DNA from: Primula veris
Lineage: Eukaryota; Streptophyta; Magnoliopsida; Ericales; Primulaceae
Assembly: GCA_963682055.1 (NCBI GenBank)
Contig: OY821744.1
Coordinates: 22,916,967 to 22,980,966 of the forward strand
Length of the DNA: 64,000 bases
Reading direction: 5' to 3'
Positions 10,405-23,100 of the stretch are shown here, one piece after another (positions within the stretch are counted from its first letter, which is position 1; every line of letters begins with the position of its first letter). The translations under genes and the position numbers were made by a program. The notes below the pieces were generated by a model that worked only from the letters and a program-made list of their open reading frames with translations, was not told the origin of the DNA and ran no database searches.

Positions 10405-12816
10405 CTCCCCCTTTGGACGTCTTGAATTCTTCGTCTTCATGCAGTCGATCTGAATCGAGTTCATTCGCAGTTCTAAACACATAAAAACCTTAGGGCCGGA
10501 AAACCTAGTGTGGGACAAAACCGGTACCTAGGAGAAACTGTGTAGCCGAATGATATATGCCGAAATATCATGTAAGTAACTAACCACAAAACAGTGTGGC
10601 TCATCAAAACCTTACCAGAGCAAACCCAATGGTAAAATATCTGATCGAAGGAAAAAGAGTGCAACAGTGGTAGTAGTAGGGATCAACCACAAAATAGGTG
10701 CCTCATCAAAACCTTGCTAGAGTAAACCCAGTGGAAAAAACCTCTAGTCGAAGGACAAAAGAGTACACAGTGGTAAGAAGTATACAACAGGATACTCCCC
10801 CTAATTTCGGCAATCTTAAGTGAGGTATGATGGGAACGTGTCTCGCTAAAAACCTTGCCAAGGAAAATTCAGTGGGAAAAAACCTTGGTCTAAGGACAAA
10901 AAGAGTACACGAGCATGCAACTGGATGCTCCCCCTCACTTGCACACAACATGGTGCGAGAATTTCGACTAAGTAGTAATTAGTACAATAAGCATTCATCA
11001 TGAGGGTAACAACAAACTCGTGTTTTACTCATCAAAGATGGCATCCAAAAAAAATTGGGCATCATATTTTCACACATCAGGGTGACTAACATGTGGTGAC
11101 GGAATAACATCAACGTCTAAACAGTCATTTCGCAAGTATGTTTTGCGATGTTTCTCATCATAGATGGCATCCAACATGTGTTGAGAGTTCTGGATTATTT
11201 ATCATATAAAACGACTGGTTTATATGTTTATGGTTTGCACAAGCACAAACTTTTTTTTCGAGACGACAGGTTCGAAAACATTAGTTTTGCTTCTCATGTG
11301 AATCGGTTCTCATTGATCGAACGACGGGTCGATACTGAAACACCAATTCGGCGAAACATACATCACTATATAAACACACTCGGGGAAATTATTATTTAGT
11401 CAACCCCTTTCGGTAGCTTTACTTGAAAAACGACCAGGAAAGACGGTGAGGGTGGAGGGCATGAATGCCACTTAAAACCCGACCTCATTAGGATATCGAC
11501 TTTCGCCTATATCTTTCCTAGACATCGTATCCAAATAGGTGAGTCTAGTTGGGGAAGATTCATAATTTTTTCAACTTAAATGTGAAAATATATGATTTCG
11601 CAAATTACTATATTTTACACAAGTGTACATGGCAGTAAATAAATACATAGATCGTACCTGCTTGCATGATTAAATAATATAGCAGTAGCATGGTAGTACA
11701 TATTAGCACAATCTAAATTTACCAATTTACACTAAGCAAGATATTACTCAATATTTAATTATTCTATTGCTATATGTGTAAGTTCTATACATGGTAACTA
11801 AATCATTTATGTACGTAATATATTTTATTTATCAATTTACAATATACACGCAAGTTACATATATGGTAATTCACAAGATTCATTATATCATGAAAGGAAT
11901 CAAATATTAACTCATGGTAATTGACTAATTACATTAATAAGTTCCAAGATCGCATGCATTGACCATATATTAGACATATTTGAACTTGTATACTATTCTG
12001 TGTATAGGGTTAAACTATAGGGACCGTAGCATAATATCAATAAACTTACCGTTACTAAGTATTCTCTTCATGCTTATCTTTCATTCATCCATTCAGTAAC
12101 GCATTGTTTGCACTCATGATGGGTTTTTTCCGAATGCTTCCCCCAACCATTCAAGGAAGTCACAGTAAGATGGAAAGAAAGCTACGTGCTACCAGCCTAG
12201 CCCACGGGAAAGCCCCTTCTTACAACATTATTACCAAGTCAGCCCACAAGTTTCAGCATGTTTCAAAACTGGTCCTATTTCTTCTGAAAGTAATAGGTTT
12301 GATTCTACAGGTTTATATACTATCAATTCCATCACAGTACATGCATGATGATTTATTTATTAACATGACATGATTATACAAACATATATATTGCAATATC
12401 CATATTAGACAATCACTAACAGTAATATTTTAAGACAATTTCAAAATCCCAGTATGCTATTATGTTATTCGAGATCAACTTACGTAGGTTGCATTGTTTT
12501 ATTTAACATGCAAAAAATATTTAACTCAGGCTAGTTAAACATAATCTTCATACATACAATTCTTTTCATACGTAGTTCCATTGAATCCATAACATGGGAT
12601 AGTATGTTACTCTTATTACTATTAACGTGTATTGGACAGTATTAGCAATGGTTTATAGGGTTTAGAATTTATGTACCTTTCAGATGGTATGTTGGTAAAG
12701 GTTGATATAGCAAAACACTAAAAAAAACCAGGATAAATCTCAAGGTTTATAGATATGCGTTTACCAAAAATCTCCAAGCAAATACTTCAATCTCCATGAG
12801 CAAGGTGCTGATAACG

Positions 12817-13031
12817 TGTTGTGTGACATATTAAATCACATATATATGTATATAGATATAGAGAGAGAATATAGAGAGAAACAACAATAAGGTCTTTATT
12901 AATCAGATTGTATATGAATACAAGGGACCCTAACCTTCTTTATATACTAGAGGTTAGGGTTATACAAGATAGAAAGTCCAACTTAGGCCCACTATGAGTA
13001 AGGCCCAATAGTCCAATAATATCCTACAACA
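12817..13031 (-). repeat. LTR, right copy (5' LTR in element sense)
   Basis: Begins TGTTGTGTGACA and ends CCTACAACA, followed directly by the second AATAT target duplication. Confidence 0.9.
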
Positions 13032-13036
13032 AATAT

Positions 13037-13269
13037 ATATATATATACTATTAGTTTATGTGAAGAGGGCTTATGAAGCCTTGAAACAATTATTTGCAAA
13101 AAACTCTTATTAATTTACAAAATTACAAAATAGTAGTAAACACCTTTTACACGGGAATTAAAAGAAAAATAACTGTCATCTAATTATTAACTTCCCGCAT
13201 ATTTTCACAAATTATCTACCATAACGGGTTAATCTTGATTCACACCCATCGGGTGGGCAGGTCCGCTAG
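13037..13269 (+). mobile_element. Candidate non-autonomous Helitron 3' end
   Basis: CACCCATCGGGTG at 13246-13258 can fold into a 5-bp stem with a 3-base loop. It is followed 7 bases later by CTAG and then T, the hairpin-CTRR-T arrangement of Helitron 3' ends. The 5' TC end is not clear; the element could begin within the TA run after the LTR element. Confidence 0.4.
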
Positions 13270-14439
13270 TATATATATATATGAATAGGATAGAAAAAAT
13301 AGCGCGTAGTTCTATAAAATGTTTCCGCCTTTTTTTTTTTAAGGGATATGTTTCCCCTCTTTTTCCTTGATTTGGGGAAAAAAATTCTTAAAAATTTGCT
13401 TTTATCTTAAAACAATCAACTGTAATATTTGTTTTACCCGAAAAGATTTGTTTCCCCTTATTTTACACCAAAACAAACAGATTATGTTTAGACGTGTATA
13501 ATTATTTTGTTTGTAAACACATATGTCCGTAAATAATTTAACATATTTGCATAGTCAAAAGATTACATGTCGATATTATATTGTTATTATAATTATTATT
13601 ATTTTCACAACGTATATTTTGGAAGCATAATATTACTCTTTGTTATTTGTTCGACACTTGTCATGCAGATTGATGTTTATAATCTGTGCACAACTTCCAC
13701 ACTGCTTAATTAATAAAATACATATTTATTCTTACAAATATAAATAAAATACAATTTATAATTTGATAAACCAAAATATAAATATTCAAAAATAATAAAA
13801 ACACAATCTATTAAAACCCAAATAAAAATATAGTAAAATCCTACTTGAGCCTACCATAAATTTAAATATTACTTAAAAATAATAAAAATTATTAAATCTA
13901 ATATTACTAATATATATATATATATATAGTAGTAATCGTTACTCACGCATTACGGGTGCGAAAACCAGCGCCTCTTATCTTCCTCGCTTTGTTATTCTTT
14001 GCTCAGTAGATCGATAGGTTTTTTAAAATAGAAAAAAGAATAAAAGAAATTTTGTTTAATTAATTTTATTGTTGTATGATAGATTATCATGAAATATGAG
14101 TTATCCATGCGCAATATATATGATTCGGGTAAATAAATTTTTAAAAATTATATTAATTGGATGAATATATTAAATTAGAAATGGTGATTAATATAATGTT
14201 TTTATTATACAAAATACACGTAAAACGATTTTGTTTAGCATATGATTATAATTATTTTTAAAATATAATAATTTTTGTGTGTTTTTTATATTTTGAATTG
14301 AATAAATGTAAATGAGTAATTAGTAAAAAAGAATGGGGGCATTTTTGAAAAAAATTACCAAAATTTGACAGACTCACTTGTTTTTAGATTGACTTATATA
14401 TATTTGGCAGCCTCAAAATTTGGCAGCCAAAATGACATG
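13270..14439. other. AT-rich non-coding stretch
   Basis: No gene visible. Near 13929-13965 the minus strand reads a GC-richer segment (CGCACCCGTAATGCGTGAG) that ends in ACTACTATATA, loosely like another decayed Helitron 3' end. Confidence 0.35.
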
Positions 14440-14442
14440 ACA

Positions 14443-14522
<80 letters not shown>

Positions 14523-14550
14523 AGGATAGATGGACACCATGAAAAACACC

Positions 14551-14587
<37 letters not shown>

Positions 14588-14655
14588 GAGGATATGACAT
14601 GACATGATGTTCATATAACATTTCTCATATATATATATATATATATATATATTTA
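14440..14655. repeat. Cluster of TA microsatellites with a transposon-end fragment between
   Basis: Three TA runs lie at about 14442-14519, 14556-14584 and 14628-14652. Between the first two is a 35-bp segment starting GGGAGGATAGATGGACAC and including AAAAACACCC, which resembles the terminus of the inverted-repeat element at 29191-29957. Long frames here are only (AT)n translated as Tyr-Ile. Confidence 0.85.
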
Positions 14656-15009
14656 GAGGGATAAATATATAACTCACACACTCGATGCATGCATATTTAT
14701 ATGGATAAAAATGTATTTTTTAACAAAAATATATTATTATACATATAAAGGAGTGTGCAATACATGTAAGTGAGTGTGAAAAAAAGTAATAAAATACATA
14801 ATAATCATATAAATCGAGAAATCTAAGATAATAATGTTGGGAAAAATTGTAGTTTGTGAATTAAACTGATCACAATAAAATTGAGAAAATCATTGTGTAT
14901 TTGACAAGGTGGGGTGGCATAATTTCTTATAACAATTTATTGATAATAGAGAAATTTGTTTAAAAGTTTTAAACTTTATAATGTTCTGTTCATTTCAGTA
15001 ATTATTATA

Positions 15010-15795
15010 TATTATATGTCACTACTTTCATATAAAAAAAAATTAAGTTTATATCACCTTACAAGTGATAAAAAAATATATTGTTTTCGTAACTTTTTTT
15101 TTTTTTTTTTTACTTAATAATTCAAACAAATTCTAAAAAAAAGGCAAAAAACAGCTTTTAAGTTATTTTTTTACACTTTGATATCTTTCTCGTGTAGATT
15201 ATAATATCTTTTTTTTAAGTTTAAAAACAACTTTTAACCTCTTTTTACATTTTAATATTTTTACCGTATAAATTATAAGTTATTTTTTAAGCTTAAAAAC
15301 AATTTTTAACCTCTTTTTTATTGGGCCGGGTGTTCAGGACCTCCATTTAAAAAATATTATAAAATATGACATATAAGGGCTCATTGGTGAGAGGTCACAT
15401 TTCAATAATATTTTTGTTCATACGTCACTACTCTCATAAAAATTTTAAATGTATTTCACCTTAAAAGTAATAAAAAAAATATTATTTTCGTAATTTTTTG
15501 GTTTTTTTTTTTTTTTTTGTACTTAATAATTCAAACAAACAATAAAAAAAAGCTAAAAAAAACAGCTTTAAAGTTGGTTTTTTACGTTTTGATACATTTA
15601 TCGTGTAGATTATAATATTATTTTTTAAGCTTAAAAACAACTTTTAACCTCTTTTTTACATTTTAATATATTTCTCGTATAGATTATAAGTTATTTTGTA
15701 AGCTTAAAAACAGCTTTTAAGCTCTTTTTTATTGGGTCGGGTGACTGGAAATTAAAAAAGTTTCGACACAAGACCTCCATTTAAAAAATATTATA
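15010..15795. repeat. Imperfect direct duplication, about 400-bp unit
   Basis: The block from about 15018 to 15360 and the block from about 15421 to 15795 share the same order of landmarks. These are TCACTACT, a poly-T tract followed by ACTTAATAATTCAAACAAA, CAGCTTTTAAGTT, CGTGTAGATTATAATAT, TTTTTTATTGGGxCGGGTG and ACCTCCATTTAAAAAATATTATA. Each block also has internal copies of a roughly 75-bp sub-repeat containing CTTAAAAACAAxTTTTAACC. Confidence 0.75.
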
Positions 15796-17135
15796 CAAGG
15801 TGACCTATCGGTTTTTTTCACATTTGATTTGCAACTAATTCATAGTGGGTTAAAAAATGTTAATACCAAATAATATTTGACATATTTGTAGCCTTATTTA
15901 ATTATAAGCTAGTGTTATTTAGGTTGGCGATGTTTAATAAAATTTTACTTGCATTATTTTATCAAGGTCTTGCATTCGAACTTCCAATAGTACATGACAG
16001 TTGATGTAAATCGTGTCATTTGAATCACTTCATCCAAACCGGCCGGTGACATGAACTGGATGACATATGTTATTTTACTTAAATACCCTCACTTATATTT
16101 TGTTACTCCAGTTTTAATAGTACACATGCATAAATTAGTCAAAGTTATTGGTTTGTCATTTGTGTTTACAAAATTATACATCAGCTAATAGAACTAAAAC
16201 TAACTATAGTTTTTTGTAAATAATAAAATAATATTGAATAACGTACTAATTGTCTAATCTTTAACAAAAAAATTAACAACAAAAACCCAAAATAGATTTA
16301 TTTATACCTAAAATTGTAAGATCATTTACGGATTTTAGACTAAAACTCTCTTAAAATTGGTCATAGAGTAGATATAACTAAAATGATTAATTTATCCATA
16401 CGCTCCGGTCAACATTTATTTGAAGGTTAGTGTTGAAGTAGTGGAGTTATGATAAAGATCTAAAAAATTCTCCACCTTTTTTCTGTAATCATAATCACAA
16501 AACTTACCAGCTAATGCATATGTCCAGGGATACCCCGAAAATTTCCCCCAAACTACTGTAAATAGAGTTTGCAATTAACCATGGAGATCCCTTACATTCT
16601 AAATGATCATCAAGAGGCCCTCTAGAGACTGTCAATGATTGGCAGCCCACATAGTTTGGTTTGGTGCATTATTTGTATAAATTTCCAGTGCATACCGAAA
16701 CAAGAATTACAATAACGAAACAAGTAGTCTCAACATGTTTTATATATTTTAGAGTGTACATGCTACAACTAATCATAACAGTTACACGTGTAAAATAAAG
16801 TGATAGATACAGGAAATGTCTTTTGGTCCGCATTTTCCGCCACTCGGTTATCATTGGCTCTCTATATCGAGATACTAAATGTGGGGTGTTAATAGTAAAA
16901 AAAATATATATATCAAGAACGTTTCAAATCCTCTTCGCATCCCATAAAACTCGGCCTACATCTAGCAAAACCAAAACCGAGCCAGTACAATAACAGAGAT
17001 CGCAGATTTTCAGGTGTGAATGTTTTTTTGCTGCTGTCGAGTACTATACATGACTGCCAATGGAATCCATACGAATCGGATATATAGAGAAGGGTGTTCC
17101 AAAAGTTCATTTTTGAAACTTATGTAAATCGTATA
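15796..17135. other. Non-coding stretch, downstream flank of the glycosyltransferase gene
   Basis: No frame that I can support. The part next to 17135 should hold the 3' UTR of the minus-strand gene. No terminal repeats noticed. Confidence 0.4.
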
Positions 17136-20100
17136 TCAGGGCTGATGGCAAACAACAGCTGTACATGACAATTCGGAATCTATTGCCCACTTACCTAATT
17201 TGTCAAGTTGTGTACGTATCAAGTCCGATTCAATCTCAGGGGACCAGAAAATCATTTTCATTTCATCACTCAAAGAACTTGGCATAATACTACCGGAATC
17301 GATTCTGACACCAAAACTCGTCTCATCTAAGCTTTTCATGCTCGCCCCATTTAGTTGTAATGCCTTTGCCACCATGTGCACAGAGTTTTTTCCACTGGAT
17401 AAAGCAAAATCTTTATTTTTCAGAGCTTTAACCGATACAACCTTCTTAAGGTATCCATCCCAGTTCTTCTTTGCAGATGATGAGCTTCTAGCAAAGAAAA
17501 CTCTAGAAGTACCCCCAACATAGAAATCATAGACAGAATCAGTGAAATTAAATAAAGGGACGCCAATTGGTAGAATGTTCCCATCTATCAACCAGATATC
17601 GTAACCAACTTCTAATGCCTTTTGAACAGAGTATCCCATCACTATAATTTCCTTAACCATTTCAATGCTAGATTCATGAAAATCCATCAACTTGTGCATT
17701 TGCATATTGTTAATAAATTGGTTCATATCAATTACAGGATGTCCTCTTCTTGCAAGATCCAGTAAGAAATCAGATTTAGGACCCACGAGTATGTAATTTC
17801 GAATATTTAGCCTCTCAAAGTGGCAAAGCAAATTTCTTATAATAGCATGTGATACTTTAACTAGACTTACAAGAATAACCGTCTTTTCTTTCTGCTGCGA
17901 ATGAAGAACAGGGACTAATTCATTCAAATTCCTTACTACCTTATCAGGTATGACTTGTCTAAAACAGAAATCATACCACTTCAATTTGCTAAGTGATTGC
18001 ATTTCCATTAGATTGAAATCAATAGAATTTTCATCCAGTAAAGCTGAATCTGGGCCGGCTGTTTTCCCATAATTAACGCCCGCATCCCTGTGGGATGTAC
18101 TAAGTGCCCTCTCATGAGAGAAGTTGGTATACAGGTTGAAGTATCCACGAGAATGGATAAATTTGATAAACCAAGGGGTCCATATTCTCTCTCTCATCTT
18201 CTTGTACCAACCTGTTGTAACCTACAAAAAAAGTTTAAAAAAAAAAAATTATACGCAGAGAATCCAGGAAAGGGGGGTCGCAGAAGAAAACTTTACTCTC
18301 TTATTTCTCAGAACTTTGTTGCTCTCTTTTTGTTCTCTGCTGTTATTTTACACTAATAACATGATTTCTATATAAGCAGTTAAGCACCACCGAATGGATA
18401 CTACCCTTCCAAAACAAGAACTTCGCTTTAGAGAAGTCAAATAACTATGCCATTAACTAGAATTGTAACCGTTCATTTCGTAACTGTCTTTGCCATGGGC
18501 CACTAAGTAATGAAATTGATTTAGATTTATACACAGAAACAAATTGAAAACAGTAGATAAAATATTATAAATAATATATCCAAAAAGGGGGTGGAGATTC
18601 TTACCATTCCCTGAAGGATTGGCTTGATATCATTAGCCTTCTGAGTGTCGTACCACAGTCGAAACTCTTTCCAGGGTTTAGGAAACAAAAGCTGACCCCA
18701 AGTGCCAACCAGCTGGTACAAGAAGAGGTGGTTATCACTATCCAGTTGCAATTTATTACCATGTTTGCCTGTTATTACGAGCCAATCAAACAATGCCCAA
18801 AATAGGAAAGAACAGAAACCAAAGAAGCAATAAACAATTAACAGGGGCAGGAAAGTAACGAACAAGCCAAACAAGATAACATCAATTGTCAAAGCGACTA
18901 CTCATGTATCGTAAAAGAAATAAAACGGAATGCAACAAGAAGCACAGGGCTGGTTGTGCTCTGGACATGGTGAGTAAATGAAAACGGTCTCTCAAGACGA
19001 TCAGTCCCCTCAGAGCTGATGAAATGCAAAAAGAACCACGAAAACTCAATCACATAAAAAACATGAACAGACTTTTATCAGCTTATTAAAAAAAATGATA
19101 AAGAGCTTTAATATGAAAAGAGTTATGGCTGATTTCGAAAGAACTCAAACCTATATGCAAACCATAAAAATTACAAACAGAAACTCTGAGCCTCGTAGAG
19201 CTTCGGTCTAATATTCTAATATTCCAAATATTCCATGTTTCAGCAATAGCATTAGACTATGGAGCTTGTTCCAAAGTGAGGAAGATCTAAGGTTCTGTTT
19301 GGTTGAGGATTCAGTCCCGTGGCTATGACTGAATTTCTTGTCTACATAACTAATACAATGCAATGTTTGTTTGCATCAGTGGGATTAGTCTGTTATTATA
19401 CAACTTTACCCCCACTCTTAACAAATTTGTAAAAAAAAAAACAAATTTATTCGGATATGTATCTAATAATAAGATTTAAGTTATCATATGGGCCCAGGTA
19501 AGAGTTTCATTTATTGGTCAAAGTGATGTATTTTTAGCTATTATTGGATTGTAGGAATATTTAAATAGAAGCAAAATTATGGAGCCTATGTTATATAACA
19601 TCTTGTTTTCTTTGGATCATTCAGTCTCTTATTCCGAACATATACATCCATAAACTCGTAGACTAATACTTAATTCATTTCTTAGAACAGTAAATGACTG
19701 ATTTGTCTATAGTGATTTAATAAGATTTTTTAAAAAAAAAAAAGAGAGATGGATGTTGAAGGACATGTATCTTTACTGAAATTTGCAACTTAAAGATCCT
19801 AACAATACATCTTTATTTGGTATAGTATCTTGTTGGGGTAAGCTAATATAAGGCAGCCTATGTTAGACGAATCTTTAAAGAAAGTTAGGCATCCACAACC
19901 CATTTTAGAAATCATCTTGATCTTCTCGTAACAGAAAAAAGTGAATTAAAATCACACGAATTGCAAGTATCATGCAGACTTGCCGAACCAAAATGAATCA
20001 TCTCATCAGAAATTTGAGAATCTTATCTACCACCATGCAAAATCTTTTAAAGCTTCATTAGCAAATATAAGAACGAGATAAATTGTTGGTCCAAGCTCCA

Positions 20101-23100
20101 AACTATGGAACCAAATAGCATAAAATGTGCACTTTATGCTAACAAAGCAATTTTTCCTTTGTATTTTCTCTTTTTCACACATTCGAAAAAGAAAACAATA
20201 ATCGCTATGATTGCGGAACTAAGTTTCATAGCGTGAAAAGATTTAATAGAATTAACAGTGATAATAAGTGTTCTAATCAACTTGTAATAAACCTAAAGAA
20301 TAATGTTGGGGTACAATTTGAGGTAAAGAGTCTTTTTACAAGTTAATCCAAAGTTTCATTTTCCAATACCACCCCCTAGGTATACGAAATGATCCATATA
20401 TGCATCATTTGCAGTTTACTCTTCACTAGTAGCCCCAAACCGACATTGCCCAACAAACACATCTTTTGTAGGTCCCACATCCTGTCACACTATCCTAAAT
20501 GATGCAACCAAACAAGGCCTAAGTGTTAACCACTAGAACTGCGTTAGCTACTAAATCACTCTAGCATGGCTGCATGCTGCATGGCTACCTGTCTTTCCAC
20601 CTCCAGAAATATAATGCATTCAAGTTAAATGAAACGTGTGTGATATTATGAGCATGTGTAATTCCTCTTAGGCCACTCGTATCGATGAACAAACTCAAGT
20701 AGAATCAATAACATCGCTTTAACTAATAAACCACAGGGGTGATCTGGCTCCATTTATTTGTTATTACTTTAGGTACGTGTAATCTCGAAAAAATATAATC
20801 AGTTGTAGAGTGAAGATAACCTATGGCCTCAGTATGTGATGTTGTACAAGAGCTGTGACCAGCACTGGGAAATTTAGACAATTTTTCCATGTATGACCGA
20901 AAACTAATTCAAAAAACATCATAACTGAAGGCAAAGTTGTTGTCGGGGGGGGGAAGCCACCAGGCCTCAGGCCATTATGCCTGCAGGCCGACGTTAGAGG
21001 TAACGTAATGCCCACTCTTATGACCAAACACTACTACTCGTTTCTAATTGGGAAAAGAGCTGTTTAATACCCAGTATTATTGTACTATATAGCCTTCTAC
21101 ATTTCTACCAAATTTAGTACTCAATCTTTAAGTTTTTAGATTCGGGTCCCAACCTACCGCTTTTCGTCGAATTACAGTGAGTATATCTCAGTATGACAGA
21201 TGTTGATACGCGAGAGAATGTGACTGCAATTCCGTCATTTTGTTAAACACCAGTCCCTAGTTGGAGGAAAATTAGTAGGTGTGGACCCAAATTGGTAAAA
21301 CTTAAATGTTGGGTACTAAATTGGTAAAAGCGAACACTACAGGCTACTAAACAGTTTTGCCCGTTTCTAATTCCAATTCAAAGAAAATGTTAAAAATTAC
21401 CCGAAACACAAGCACAAACAAATTAAAAACTAGTGAAAAAGAACATTAACCTGGTACGAACCTGGGCCTCTACAAGGAAGCCCCGTAGATCGAAGATGAT
21501 AATTCGACGGTTTATAATAATACTCCATAACCAAACCCCTAATAAACCTATAGTACAAAGGGGAGACCTCGACGTCGTCCTCGACAACAAAGGCAAAGTC
21601 GTCGTCCAAAGTAGGCCACCAGGCCTAAGTCCTGTCACACTAATAAACCCCGAATAAACCTATCATCTCCAGTCCAGTCACACTACCCTAAATGATGCAA
21701 CATTGCAACCAAACACGGCCTAAGTTTTAACTTAACCACTAGAACTGTGTTGGCTACTGCACTCTAGCATGGCTGCATAACTACTGATCTTTCCACCTCC
21801 AGAAATATCATGCATTAAAGTTAAAGGAAACGTGTATGATGTTGTGAGCATGGAATAAAAAGGAAAATTTAATGTAATTCCTCCTAGGCCACTCGTATCG
21901 ATCAACAAACTCAACTAGAATCAATAACGTCGCTTTAACTAGTAAACCACAGGGATGGTCTTCATAGCCAGCCATTTATCTGCTCTTACTTTAGGTACGT
22001 ATAATCTCAAAAAATACTATCGGTTGTGGAGTGAAGATAACCTATAGCCTCAGTATGTAATGTTGTACAAGAGTTGTGACCCTCGTATAATGTGACATTG
22101 CTCAAACTTGCTAAGAAATTTGTCCCCCTAACAGCACTTGAGAGAGGTAATCTCAGTAACCAGGGCCTATATCAATGATGGTAGTGGCCTTTGAATGTTA
22201 TTCATCAACACAAGTAAGTCCCACAACTGGGTTATTAAAAAAATCAGATAAACTCTTACTAGTTACCATTTATGGCAAATGGAAGTGAAACAACTTCTAT
22301 CTTAAGTAAAGTTTTAGTTCAAAAAAAAAACTTGGTACATTCTCAATTTCATTGCAGAGACAATAGAAAGTCTTTGTGGGAATCCAAAATTCTATCTTGT
22401 AAGCAATGCTGTAATAGGCTCACAGCGGTAAGCCAATGAGCTGATAGAACCCAAAAATTAGACCCGAATATATCTATTCGGGTATGTACCGACCCAAACA
22501 TTATTAGAGGGTATCCAATGCTTGAATACTAAAGCCCATGGTATGAAAGTATTTTCCACACTTAGGGAGGGGTAATTATACAATAACTATCTCAGCCCAA
22601 TTAGTAAAGGCCCCCAGTGGAAAAGACCATGAGGTGATGCATGAGATGAAGACATTTGTCAACATCCTATGAGGCACAATTGCCTATAAATAGCCCAGTA
22701 CCTCCACTAAAAGAAGGACCGGAAATCTTTCTGAAAAATATTGAGAGAGGAAGATAAAAGAGAAAAATCTGTCAGAGCTTATCTCACTAGAAAGCAATCC
22801 GAGCAAGATTAAAGCCCGAGCACCGAAGATCAAGATAAGATCAAGATCAAGATAAATACCAAGACAAAGTTGTTATACCGAGCACAAGGGTAATAAAAAA
22901 CTGTAATTCGAACAAAAACAATACCGAGCAATTATAAAGATCAACGAATTGTCCAATATTTGTGTTCTTTACTTATTATATTATTGTTGAAAAACATAAC
23001 GCCAACCCATCAAAGTTAATGCTTTATCATGAGCCTAGAAGCCGTCTAGGCTCTCCCAGGTTTTTTTTAGATTGCAAAGAAAAAAAAAATGGGCTCCTTT

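Larger units (their letters stand above)
10189..13031 (-). mobile_element. Non-autonomous LTR retrotransposon, 2.84 kb, with intact LTR pair
   Basis: Two LTRs of 216 and 215 bp flank 2.4 kb of internal sequence. AATAT at 10184-10188 and 13032-13036 is an exact 5-bp target duplication. Orientation is minus: just inside the left LTR the minus strand reads AAAGGGGGAG, a polypurine tract, and just inside the right LTR it reads GTTATCAGCACC, in the place of a primer-binding site. No protein frame of retroelement type survives inside. The first 580 internal bases match the element starting at 60186, which still carries copia pol remains, so this is a deletion/recombinant derivative of that family. 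The LTRs differ at about six positions, suggesting a fairly recent insertion. Confidence 0.9.

Noticed and set aside
12104..12373. 89-codon plus-strand frame inside the 10.2-13.0 kb LTR element
   Set aside because: Opposite to the element's direction, no recognisable motif, and biased composition; treated as chance.
14384..14677. 97-codon minus-strand frame rich in Tyr and Ile
   Set aside because: It is only the translation of TA microsatellites.
17200..17523. 107-codon plus-strand frame
   Set aside because: Antisense to exon 4 of the glycosyltransferase gene; no protein-like features.
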